DNA of 64,000 bases, from NCBI GenBank assembly GCA_045597945.1, contig JAZLLD010000065.1, positions 1-64,000 on the forward strand, read 5' to 3'. How positions within the stretch are numbered: position 1 is the first letter of the stretch; the number at the start of each line of letters is the position of its first letter. Made by a program: the position numbers and the translations under genes. This document shows positions 1 through 8,303 of this stretch, piece by piece. Under the pieces are notes generated by a model. That model ran no database searches and was not told the DNA's origin. It saw only the letters and a list, made by a program, of their open reading frames with translations. The stretch comes from Colimorpha sp045597945. GTDB taxonomy: Bacteria; Bacteroidota; Bacteroidia; Bacteroidales; P3.

Positions 1-129
1 TATGATGTGCTCCGGGTTCTAAGGGGATCTCTTCTTGACAAATCGCCTATTCGAGAACTTTTCTCGGCCCCAGTTGCCGATATGGATAAGTGTTCTAGCA
101 ACAATGGCCAACTAGAACTTGATTTTTAG
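1..129 (+). CDS. C-terminal end of a probable transposase (partial, cut by window start)
   Basis: An open frame runs from the first base to a TAG at 127-129 and gives 42 residues with no start in the window. The tail has the pattern SLLDKSPIRELF followed by an acidic stretch and a terminal GQLELDF. This resembles the C-terminal tail of Bacteroidetes IS4-type DDE transposases, which typically end in a SL-DK-P-R-LF motif and an LF/LDF terminus. The call is from motif memory on a short fragment. No inverted-repeat end could be recognised between here and the next gene. The alternative is the tail of some other conserved protein. Confidence 0.4.
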   Translation, partial: YDVLRVLRGSLLDKSPIRELFSAPVADMDKCSSNNGQLELDF

Positions 130-227
130 TAGACATTAGTGTTCGATTTGTATAAAAAAAGAACTGCGATTTTTTTGTCTATCACACCTGGTACCGTTTT
201 TTTTCAAACTCATCCGACCGGCCTAGA

Positions 228-1271
228 CTAAATCCAAAATACACCTTTATCCATCTTTCTCGGTGCCTGATAGCACCACTCTCGAGAAGGCCGCAAGTGC
301 TTGGACCACAACAAACGGTTGCAACTGGAATATAGTCCCAGCATGATTGCCGCGAACCATATTTTGTTCCGAAAAGACGATGGGTGATTCTTATCACCCC
401 AGAAGATAAGCTTGTTAAGTTCCGGATAGGTATGATACCACAACTTGCGATATTTCCTCTTACGTGTTACACTAAGTAATATATTCCGAGTCATAGACTT
501 AGCCAACACATAACTCATCTCATATTTTTCCACCAATCCTTGTTTCTCCCAGAACTCAACCAACACATTGGTATTGACCAAATGCTGTTCAAATTTATCC
601 ACCAGCGCAGTTTCTCCCTTACGATTCATTATTGAATCGGGATTATAATTATAATGATAAAGAGGTATTGGCAAATACACGACTTTCTCCGCAAACACAG
701 TCAGAACCATACTTATAATCAAATCCTCTGCCATAGAGCTTTTGGGCCAGACCAACTGGTCGTTATCCAACAGCGACCTACGGAACAACCTAATCCATAT
801 ATTATGCCATGCGCTGCGGTTCAGCAAACACTTGACAGGATCCTCTCCAAGCACCGAAGAATGTATGGCCTCTATTCCTTCCGGTGTATCCTTGAAGCAA
901 TCGCACTGCACAATGTCTGCTCCAGTAGCCACAGCTTCACCATACAGCCTCTCCCCCATCGTAACTTCCAAATAGTCGTCGCCATCTACAAAAAGCACAA
1001 ACTCGCCGGTAGCGGCTTTGGCACCATTCCAGCGATTGAGGGCAATACCCTGATTGGTCTCATTGCAGATAAATTTCACATTATTTTGACGCTGAGGGTA
1101 TTCGCTTAACTGATTCCGAATCAGCTGCAAACTGTTGTCAGTCGAAGCATCATCACAGAAAATAATCTCTATGTCATCCAACGTCTGCTCAAACAAAGAC
1201 TGCGCACACCGTTCAATATAATCCGAAACATTATATACAGCTACAACAAAACTAACCTTAGGCATCATCAT
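228..1271 (-). CDS. Family 2 glycosyltransferase
   Basis: A cytoplasmic or membrane-associated transferase that moves a sugar from a nucleotide-sugar donor, probably for surface polysaccharide. The N-terminus has the GT2 start PKVSFVVAVYNVSDYIERC, the nucleotide-binding ASTDNSL region near residue 43 and the metal-binding FVDGDDYLE motif near residues 93-101. Length (347 aa) is normal for GT2 proteins with a C-terminal extension that carries a hydrophobic patch (IWFAAIMLGLYS). Three consecutive Met codons open the frame, so the exact start is uncertain by two codons. The acceptor cannot be deduced. The preceding DNA carries a transposase remnant, so this may be the edge of a polysaccharide locus interrupted by an insertion. 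Confidence 0.88.
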   Translation of the reverse strand: MMMPKVSFVVAVYNVSDYIERCAQSLFEQTLDDIEIIFCDDASTDNSLQLIRNQLSEYPQRQNNVKFICNETNQGIALNRWNGAKAATGEFVLFVDGDDYLEVTMGERLYGEAVATGADIVQCDCFKDTPEGIEAIHSSVLGEDPVKCLLNRSAWHNIWIRLFRRSLLDNDQLVWPKSSMAEDLIISMVLTVFAEKVVYLPIPLYHYNYNPDSIMNRKGETALVDKFEQHLVNTNVLVEFWEKQGLVEKYEMSYVLAKSMTRNILLSVTRKRKYRKLWYHTYPELNKLIFWGDKNHPSSFRNKIWFAAIMLGLYSSCNRLLWSKHLRPSREWCYQAPRKMDKGVFWI

Positions 1272-1347
1272 TATATTTATGAATTCATAATTATCATTTA
1301 GGCGTAGGCTGCCAGCCCAAACTCTTAATTTTTAACTATTAACTCTT

Positions 1348-2757
1348 CTATATCCTATCCACCTTCATAAAATTGGTCTGACCGTCTTGTGGGTCAGCGT
1401 GGAAACCGCCTGTGGTAATCACGATGTCGCCCTTCTGCAGGTCAATCCACTCCTTAGCCGCATTCATTGCCACGGTCAGCACCTCGTCAGTGGTCTTGCT
1501 GGCATCCACCAACTTAGCATAAACGCCATAGTTCAAAGTCAACGACCGCATGATGCGTTCATCCGAGGTCATGGCCAGAATAGGACAGCTGGGCTCCAGA
1601 TTGCTCAGCAGTCGTGCGCTGACACCCTTGACCGTAGGCACCAAGATAGCCTTGGCTCCAAGTTCGTTAGCTGTCGAGGCCACACTATTGCACATAATCT
1701 CGGCAATGGTCGTGGGGTTGGGCTTGGCATATTTGTTGCGATAATGGTGCGATTCTTCGATGTGCTCGCATATCTTGGCCATAAATGCCACTGCCTCCAC
1801 GGGATATTCGCCGGTAGTGGTCTCGCCCGAAAGCATCACGGCATCGGTGCCGCTGAACACGGCGTTGCTTACGTCGGTCACCTCGGCGCGGGTGGGGCGG
1901 ATACTATGCTTCATGCTCTCCAGCATCTCGGTGGCCACAATGCTAATCTTGCCATAGCGACGGCAGGCCGAAATAATACGCTTCTGATAGATGGGCAGGT
2001 CCTCCATAGGCACTTCCACACCCAAATCTCCACGGGCCACCATGATGCCGTCGCTCACCTGTGCGATGGCTTCCAGATTGTCCATACCCTCCTGGCTCTC
2101 AATCTTGGCAATCACCTGCATATCAGCTCTGCCCTGGGCTGCCAGCACCGAGCGGACCACCATGATGTCGGCAGCCGTGCTTACGAAAGAACAGGCCAGA
2201 TAATCGCCATCATGCTGGCACGCATAGATAATATCCTGCAAATCCACATCGCTGAGGAAAGGAATCTGCAACCTAACACCGGGCACACTCATGCTCTTCT
2301 TGCTGCCCAACGTGCCGCCGATGCGAACAATACAGCGTGCCGTGGTGCGGTTCACATCGGTCACCTCCAAGGCCATGAGGCCATTCTCAAGCAAGATGCT
2401 GTCGCCAATCTTCAGTCGGTCAATAACATGGGGGTGGTTGACCGAGAACTGGCTCTGTGTGCCAAGCACCTGTTCTTTGACGATATTGATGGCGTTGCCT
2501 TCCACCAACTCGATGCCACCATTCTCCATCTCGCCGCAGCGCAGCTCGGGGCCTTTGGTATCGTAGAGGATTCCCACATTATGACCGGTGCGGCGGCGGA
2601 CCTCCTTCACCGTGGCCACAGCCATCTGCTTCTCCTCCTCAGTGGCATGACTGAAATTGATGCGAGCCACGTTGGCGCCGGCCAACACCATTTTCTCAAA
2701 CACGTCGGGGTCGTAGCTCGACGGACCTATGCTGGTAACTATCTTAGTCTTCTTCAT
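1348..2757 (-). CDS. pyk: Pyruvate kinase
   Basis: Catalyses the last glycolytic step, phosphoenolpyruvate plus ADP to pyruvate plus ATP, in the cytoplasm. The N-terminus KKTKIVTSIGPSS and the NFSHAT motif near residue 35 are diagnostic. The Mg/K-binding DTKGPELR follows near 67, the active-site signature IAKIESQEGMDN lies near 216-227, MVARGDLGVEVP near 239-250, and the TEMLESM segment near 275-281. The 469-aa length is typical of short bacterial forms without the extra C-terminal domain. The gene lies 76 bases upstream of the glycosyltransferase on the same strand; the two are not obviously functionally linked. ATG start fits the family start. Confidence 0.97.
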   Translation of the reverse strand: MKKTKIVTSIGPSSYDPDVFEKMVLAGANVARINFSHATEEEKQMAVATVKEVRRRTGHNVGILYDTKGPELRCGEMENGGIELVEGNAINIVKEQVLGTQSQFSVNHPHVIDRLKIGDSILLENGLMALEVTDVNRTTARCIVRIGGTLGSKKSMSVPGVRLQIPFLSDVDLQDIIYACQHDGDYLACSFVSTAADIMVVRSVLAAQGRADMQVIAKIESQEGMDNLEAIAQVSDGIMVARGDLGVEVPMEDLPIYQKRIISACRRYGKISIVATEMLESMKHSIRPTRAEVTDVSNAVFSGTDAVMLSGETTTGEYPVEAVAFMAKICEHIEESHHYRNKYAKPNPTTIAEIMCNSVASTANELGAKAILVPTVKGVSARLLSNLEPSCPILAMTSDERIMRSLTLNYGVYAKLVDASKTTDEVLTVAMNAAKEWIDLQKGDIVITTGGFHADPQDGQTNFMKVDRI

Positions 2758-3146
2758 CGCAATACATATATTTATTATTCCAATAACGCAAACTAATAAA
2801 TATTATTGCACACAAATTCTGACGAAAAACCGCCACCGCCCCTCCCGCCATTGCCGCACCCGACTGGCAGCCCCATTGCCCACCCCGCAAGGCAAAAGCC
2901 ATATCGGTGGAAAATTTGGGGATTTCTCGAACTTTTCATCAAAAAAATTTGGGGATTTTTCGAACTTATACTGAATACCAAGCAATTAACCAGCACCCTA
3001 TTCTAAGCACGTCTTTCCTGCCCTCAAAAACCATAAAACGGCATATCCGCATGCTCTATCTGATGTTCCTAACATCACATAGAACCCCTTGAAATACGAT
3101 ATCTCATCCCCCACCCTACTGCAGCCCTAGAGCAAATACAGTTCAG
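2758..3146. other. Intergenic region with a 24-base direct repeat
   Basis: No credible gene is visible. A purine/pyrimidine-biased stretch is followed by two near-identical 24-base units at 2911-2934 and 2944-2967 (period 33 bases), differing at one position in the core AATTTGGGGATTT-TCGAAC. The region separates pyruvate kinase from the end of an A+T-rich accessory cluster transcribed in the same direction. Confidence 0.6.
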
Positions 3147-4010
3147 CTACGCATCATACGGCAACTGATTAGCGAACTCTTGCAGAACAACTTCAATAAG
3201 ATGGCTTTCCCACGTCGCCTTGGTAGATTTCACATAAATTCTCTTTCCGATTGACACCGGGAAACCCGTACTCAATATCTTATCCAATGCGTCTTGCGCT
3301 ATGTTCAGCGGATCGTTGTCAACAATAAAGCAGGTTACAACTTCTTCTGCCAAGCCTTTATCCGCGCCTTGGCCTGCTATCGTCAACGAGCTCACTCCGG
3401 CTGGATTAAACACTATGGCCTTGCAGCCTGTAGCCAACGCATTGCAGATGGCCTCACCACCACCTTGAGAATGCCCCGTAAAATACAATTTGCCACCCTG
3501 CGCCTTAACCCGTTCCGACAACACCTTGGCATTCTCTACCGAATACTCATACTGCGAGGACTGACCGATTATCTGAAGTATATTATGCTTCCAATCATTC
3601 ACCGTTATCGTTCCAGCAGTTGCGTACATATACTCTTTTCTGCCGTTTATAGTCCGGCAATACAGCCGTGACTTCAAACCTGATTTTTCATCATTGAAGC
3701 AAAGGTCTTGGAATTCATGAGATTCCTCCCATCCTCCACAAAACATCTTGCTTTCGTCCTCATACACATCGTTAGCCATCAATGCCGCTTCTCTATATAG
3801 GCGATTCTTTAACAGGCTTTGAATGTTCTTAGAATCTTCTTTCGCAAGTCTTCTATGGTCTATAATAACCGACCATGTGGACAATAATAGAACAGCAGTA
3901 TCCACAAAACGACCAGCTGGAGTCATTCTTAGTACAGACTTTAACGGAAGGTACACCGCACGAAGGGTTCCATCAACTAGGTTTACTGCCTCCAATTTTA
4001 TCTTTCCCAT
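3147..4010 (-). CDS. Lipase-like alpha/beta hydrolase, last gene of accessory cluster
   Basis: A 287-aa protein with a nucleophile-elbow motif GHSQGGGEA near residue 177, the signature of a serine hydrolase of the lipase class 3/DUF2974 (Mbeg1-like) type. A possible catalytic Asp lies in CFIVDNDPLN and a possible catalytic His in TWESHLIEVV. A short hydrophobic stretch (FVDTAVLLLSTWSVII, near 35-50) could bind membrane. No signal peptide is visible, so it is probably intracellular. It follows the DUF2971 gene after 66 bases and shares the low G+C of the cluster. Lipases and phospholipases are common effectors of anti-phage modules, so an effector role is a reasonable guess; the substrate is unknown. 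Confidence 0.6.
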   Translation of the reverse strand: MGKIKLEAVNLVDGTLRAVYLPLKSVLRMTPAGRFVDTAVLLLSTWSVIIDHRRLAKEDSKNIQSLLKNRLYREAALMANDVYEDESKMFCGGWEESHEFQDLCFNDEKSGLKSRLYCRTINGRKEYMYATAGTITVNDWKHNILQIIGQSSQYEYSVENAKVLSERVKAQGGKLYFTGHSQGGGEAICNALATGCKAIVFNPAGVSSLTIAGQGADKGLAEEVVTCFIVDNDPLNIAQDALDKILSTGFPVSIGKRIYVKSTKATWESHLIEVVLQEFANQLPYDA

Positions 4011-4076
4011 CTATGATTTCGAAATTAGATTCAATCTTTAATTATTCATCCAAATAAAATTGTAAACAATAATCAA

Positions 4077-5444
4077 TTATCGGTAAAAAGTAATTTCAGA
4101 CAACTCAACCACTACGTCTTTCATTCCTTTTTGTTCTAGAAGGGTCTCTATCTGAGCCTGAACAGTATCTGGATCATCCATGCGCCTCCCAATTATTATT
4201 TCTTCCAATTTTATAGGGATTTCTTCTAACGGAACGTCTATATATGGATTAGGTATATTATTTGCGTTTGTCAACAACCAATCAGGCACTTTTCTTTCGC
4301 TTTTATATGCAGAAGATTTTTTATTGTCAAACAGTAGTCGCACTTCATCCTCTGATGCAAACTTGCTATCTTTATAATAAAAAATCAAAGGACTTAAATC
4401 TGAGTACCGAGCATCTTCAGAACGGCATAGATCTTTCATCTTGTTTATCAAATCATCCTCAACCATAATTAGACCGTCTTTGCCCTTCTTATGACAACTC
4501 ACCCCATTCGTATCAAGATAACGGATTGGGTGCAAGAAGAATCTATCTGAGACTTCATCCTTCACGGAGAATACAAGACACACTCCTTTCGCATCATTTC
4601 CATATATTTGCCACTGCGCAAGATTCTCCTTTTTATCAATCACTGAAAAGGAGGTTATAAAGGCATCATTCACAAGTTTTTTTCGGTTTATTAGCAATCT
4701 ATTCTCTACTGTATTTTCTGCGGGACTAACCATATTCCAAGCAAACAGGCCCTCTCCTTTATCATTCATACCAGGCAAGCCATTCATCCTCAGAGTCTGA
4801 TTCTTGATCATAAAAAACAAAGAATCCAAAGAAGTAAATCGGCATATCATCTTTTCGGGCAATACATCCAAATGTCTTCTACACCATTCCGGATTCACCA
4901 AATCTTTGGCGAAATCCTCTTGTTCTTTATCTTGAACATCTGACGAAGTTAGGATGGCCTGGTCGCCCAACTTCTTTTCAATCTCTTTCAATCGCCTTAC
5001 CAATTCATCGCACGAATTCATCGGTGTCGGATTTACAGAACCTCGCTCATACAATGATATTTCAAGATTATCATCAGTCGACTTCCCATATATCACAACA
5101 GCATAGGAAAGTCCGTCCCTCAAAACACCATTAGCAAAAGAATCTTCTGTCTCACGCCAGAGCGGACGCTTCTTAAAGACGGCGATATTCTTAATACCAC
5201 ATCCTTCTTTTCTTAACGCCAAGTCAAATATTCTCAAGTTATACGCAAGACCATATGACACTAAAGGAACGACATTATAACCACCTTCTACAGGAAATGT
5301 ATTCGCCAAAGCTTCTTTTAGGTCTTTTTGGACTTTTAATGGTTGATATTTTTTGAGTGTTTCAACCGCCGCATTACCCAAATCAGCAGCAGTTCCAACA
5401 ATGACTTTAAAACCCTCCTCACTCATAAAGTCTTTTAAACCCAT
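4077..5444 (-). CDS. DUF2971 domain protein with an unassigned N-terminal half
   Basis: The C-terminal half (about residues 200-455) shows the DUF2971 pattern: ICRFTSLDSLFFMI, then QTLRMNGLPGMND, then QWQIYGNDAKGVCLVFS and the late KFASEDEVRLLFDN. DUF2971 proteins (455 aa here, longer than the usual 250-300) occur often beside defence genes and are related to the AbiGi abortive-infection family; no biochemical activity is established. The first 180 residues are a separate region not recognised; they include a hydrophobic NVVPLVSYGLAYNLRIFDLA stretch. The gene lies 177 bases downstream of the zinc-ribbon gene and 66 bases upstream of the lipase-like gene, all on the minus strand. Confidence 0.65.
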   Translation of the reverse strand: MGLKDFMSEEGFKVIVGTAADLGNAAVETLKKYQPLKVQKDLKEALANTFPVEGGYNVVPLVSYGLAYNLRIFDLALRKEGCGIKNIAVFKKRPLWRETEDSFANGVLRDGLSYAVVIYGKSTDDNLEISLYERGSVNPTPMNSCDELVRRLKEIEKKLGDQAILTSSDVQDKEQEDFAKDLVNPEWCRRHLDVLPEKMICRFTSLDSLFFMIKNQTLRMNGLPGMNDKGEGLFAWNMVSPAENTVENRLLINRKKLVNDAFITSFSVIDKKENLAQWQIYGNDAKGVCLVFSVKDEVSDRFFLHPIRYLDTNGVSCHKKGKDGLIMVEDDLINKMKDLCRSEDARYSDLSPLIFYYKDSKFASEDEVRLLFDNKKSSAYKSERKVPDWLLTNANNIPNPYIDVPLEEIPIKLEEIIIGRRMDDPDTVQAQIETLLEQKGMKDVVVELSEITFYR

Positions 5445-5620
5445 ACCAAATGTATATTAATTCATTTTTTCAGTATAATACATCAAGTTATTTAAACAAA
5501 TTGTGTCGGACAAAAAAGGCACAACGGCAGTCGAAAGAACTTACTTAAGGGCTGGCACCCGCATGGACTGGAGAATCTTTGAGAGCAACAACATCCTTAC
5601 AAATTATTTCTAATCGTTGC

Positions 5621-7228
5621 CTACTTTGTATTATTCTTCAAGAGTTGACTCGCCGATTTTTCCATATCTACAGCTAAGTCTGCTACACATTTGTCCAACA
5701 CTGATTGAGCCTTGTTGAGATAAAGGGTTTTTCTATTTCTGACTGTTGCCTGGAAATAGTACTCTAACGATCGGTATGCGATGTTTGCTCGCAAAAAGTC
5801 ATCTTCACCATCATCGGTAATACCGGCAGAATACATGCATTTGAAAAGGTCAGGATTGATCGCACCTTCAGATTTTATATATCTCATACAAAAATCAAAT
5901 TCTTCTTCCGTTTGTATGAGATAATCGTTGCATAACTCCACGATAGCAGCTTTTACAATTTTTTGCATGCGCTCGGTGTCATCCTTTTGAATAAAATCGG
6001 CTACTTTTTTTGAAGCCCAGCCTACAACACCTCCGCCCACAATAGCACCAGCTAATGCAGCCCAGCCTCCATATTTGCTAGCAAGTACACCACCAACCGT
6101 TGCTCCTCCAAGAGACACACCATTCACCACAAGGCTTTTCACGAACTGTTTACCAGAAATTCGTCCTCTAAACAAATTCCATGTGTCTGGGATAGTGACC
6201 ACAACCAACATGGCAAATTGTGCAATGAAATTTGTACGTAAAAACTTGGTAACAACTTGCTTGGCAGCACCACCCGAGACATTTTTTTGAAGTATGTTAG
6301 TCGCCACTTGTTGAATTAATTTTTTCCCAGCATCAGTCTGCCATACAAAATTCACAACTAATTTTGACCCTCTGGTTGCACAACCAGCTAAATATCGCCC
6401 TACAGAAGTCTTTAATACCTGAGAAGTAGCTATGTGTGACGACATACTTATCGTTCCAGATACCAAGCCTTCTAAATAGGACAATTTTACTGCTTCTTCT
6501 ACACTTAACCCATTCTTATCTCTTGACAGCAAAATCATACAGAGGTTTATAGCAAACGAAATACCAAAAGCGGAACACGAAGTAATAACACCTGTTTCAA
6601 AATCAAATTTTAAAGAATCAATATTGCCTGCTTTTGTTAAATTTTTTGCTTGCTCATAAGTGTAAGTTCCCTTTTTAACTATATTAGTTGCCTCGTCCGG
6701 ATTAGTGATTCTGTTTCCATTGGCATCAACCACCTTACCTTCATTGATTTTTTCCCGCATCAAAGCTACGCACTTGTCGTACTGATTGCTAGGGACTTCC
6801 AATAGTTGTGGTTTTCCGGTTTCGTTATCCCAATACGCATAGTTGCCAGAGTTGGATTTTGGAAATCCTGCGTCAATACTTTCTTGGGGGGATGCACAAT
6901 ATTTTGTTTGTATTTGGACTCCATCGACAATCCTATCAGCGCCATAGCGGCTATTGTCTCGACCAGAAAGTTCTACATCATGCCCTGCAACATAGTCATG
7001 GAACGCATTCAGATCTTCTGCCGCGTACCCATGGCCACAAAGTCCATTCGGGCCACATTTGTATTTAGCCCACTGAGTGTTACATTCAAGTTGTTGGGCA
7101 GTAAGCGATGCCATTGCTTTTGTTGCACCATCCTCAAACCTATCAACAAATTCGCAGTATGAGCAACTTGGACAGACAACTTGGAACGCTCCCAATTCCT
7201 TTCCGCAATTAGGACAATAGTGTATCAT
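5621..7228 (-). CDS. Zinc-ribbon protein with nuclease-like N-region and glycine-zipper membrane domain
   Basis: The N-terminus is a zinc ribbon (C5-x2-C8 and C19-x2-C22, CPNCG and CPSC). Residues about 62-160 contain GHGYAAEDLN, then GADRIVDGVQIQTKYC and EVPSNQYDKCVALM; the D..(Q)xK spacing recalls, but does not prove, a nuclease-like core. Residues about 205-425 hold several hydrophobic helices and a Gly/Ala-rich zipper (GGATVGGVLAS, LAGAIVGGGVVGWA), suggesting membrane insertion. From memory the layout resembles a scattered family of uncharacterised proteins in which the Gly-rich segment is conserved. Its ATG overlaps the stop of the YaaW-like gene by one base (TAATG), which argues for translational coupling and a joint role. 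Confidence 0.55.
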   Translation of the reverse strand: MIHYCPNCGKELGAFQVVCPSCSYCEFVDRFEDGATKAMASLTAQQLECNTQWAKYKCGPNGLCGHGYAAEDLNAFHDYVAGHDVELSGRDNSRYGADRIVDGVQIQTKYCASPQESIDAGFPKSNSGNYAYWDNETGKPQLLEVPSNQYDKCVALMREKINEGKVVDANGNRITNPDEATNIVKKGTYTYEQAKNLTKAGNIDSLKFDFETGVITSCSAFGISFAINLCMILLSRDKNGLSVEEAVKLSYLEGLVSGTISMSSHIATSQVLKTSVGRYLAGCATRGSKLVVNFVWQTDAGKKLIQQVATNILQKNVSGGAAKQVVTKFLRTNFIAQFAMLVVVTIPDTWNLFRGRISGKQFVKSLVVNGVSLGGATVGGVLASKYGGWAALAGAIVGGGVVGWASKKVADFIQKDDTERMQKIVKAAIVELCNDYLIQTEEEFDFCMRYIKSEGAINPDLFKCMYSAGITDDGEDDFLRANIAYRSLEYYFQATVRNRKTLYLNKAQSVLDKCVADLAVDMEKSASQLLKNNTK

Positions 7229-7971
7229 TAGGCATACAGGATGTTTAGTTCGTCATCAGACTTTTGCGAAATAATTCTAAGATAAGCAATTGCTATAGTT
7301 GCTGGTATCGTAACTCTAAATGCTGGTCCTGCAACATCAATTAATGCCCACACTGCTGATGCTGCCCAACCCACAGGGCCTGTCAGCATAGCAAAGATTC
7401 TTCCTCCAGCAAATTTAGCAGCATAACCGCCTAGAGCGATAAGACCATTTCTCTTAGCGACTTCAATAACTAACGTGGTCACCATCTTGATGATAAGGGG
7501 ATCACCTACATGAAATAAACCCATGTTTTTGAGAAGCATATCTTTTGTTTTCGTATGAGCATCTCCTAAATGCATTACATCTTCATCTGTCATCTTTTCA
7601 GCTGCCATCATAAGGATCTTTTGAAGAAGATACTTCTCCAACAATTCTACAGATGTATCCTTGTTAAAGTTCACTTTATTTTGTTCACATACGTCGATGA
7701 GTATTTCACGGTAAGACACACCATGCCCGCGAAACATATTAGCTATGGTATTACCGCCAAAAAGCTGCAACTCGTTAATTACTAGCGGAATCACTGCCTT
7801 TATATTATTCGGGTAGGATCTTTTGAAGTCAATGTGGGTAGTAAGCTCTTGAGTATATCTTTCTTGGCCGTCTTTGTCATAGACAAGTATATCAACAAGC
7901 ATTTTAAGTTGATCATTAGAACACTTGTAAAGGAACTGTAAGTCTTTGTCATTAGCGAACGTGGTATCCAT
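7228..7971 (-). CDS. YaaW/UPF0174 family protein with DUF3944 N-terminus
   Basis: The first 35 residues (FANDKDLQFLYKCSNDQL) match the DUF3944 pattern. The rest follows E. coli YaaW closely in order: ELQLFGGNTIANMFRGHGV (YaaW has ELQHFGGDSIANKLRGHGK), then YREILIDVC, a central helical region, GPVGWAASAVWALIDVAGPA and the terminal YRVTIPA-like FRVTIPATIAIAYLR. The fold is related to the ubiquinol-cytochrome c chaperone family; the function is unknown. The C-terminal 70 residues are hydrophobic. Length 247 aa is normal. It is the first gene of the leftward cluster, with a promoter-like CAAAGATA (minus-strand TATCTTTG) about 320 bases upstream, leaving a long leader. Confidence 0.75.
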   Translation of the reverse strand: MDTTFANDKDLQFLYKCSNDQLKMLVDILVYDKDGQERYTQELTTHIDFKRSYPNNIKAVIPLVINELQLFGGNTIANMFRGHGVSYREILIDVCEQNKVNFNKDTSVELLEKYLLQKILMMAAEKMTDEDVMHLGDAHTKTKDMLLKNMGLFHVGDPLIIKMVTTLVIEVAKRNGLIALGGYAAKFAGGRIFAMLTGPVGWAASAVWALIDVAGPAFRVTIPATIAIAYLRIISQKSDDELNILYA

Positions 7972-8295
7972 ACTGATTATTATTCAATTATTTCTTGAAT
8001 TATGTTTTCACAGCCAACAGAGTTCCCAAGTCGGCGGTTAATTATACAAAGAAAGCATAGAACTCGGTTGTCTCGTTCTATCACTTAGAAGGTATCGCCA
8101 AACACCCTGACAAAATAAAACGGAAGAAACTTATCCTATGCTTAGCGTTATGTAGAGGCACAAAAACCAATACATACAAGCAAAAGGCATCGGTATCAAG
8201 TTCATTGTCTAAATTTTGGCGAATTTGTCTAAGTTGAACTATACAAATGCTTTCGTAGCAGTTAGCGCACTAACTCTTGTGCGATAATTCGACTG

Positions 8296-8303
8296 CAAAG
8301 ATA
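8296..8303 (-). promoter_or_regulatory. Bacteroidetes -7 element of the YaaW cluster
   Basis: Reading leftward the bases spell TATCTTTG, the consensus -7 box of Bacteroidetes primary sigma promoters. It would start an approximately 320-base leader ahead of the YaaW-like gene. The leader contains a small hairpin (arms ATAGAAC/GTTCTAT at 8057-8063 and 8075-8081) and a possible 24-codon frame at 8131-8205 (minus strand, MNLIPMPF start). The -33 element is not clear. Confidence 0.5.
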
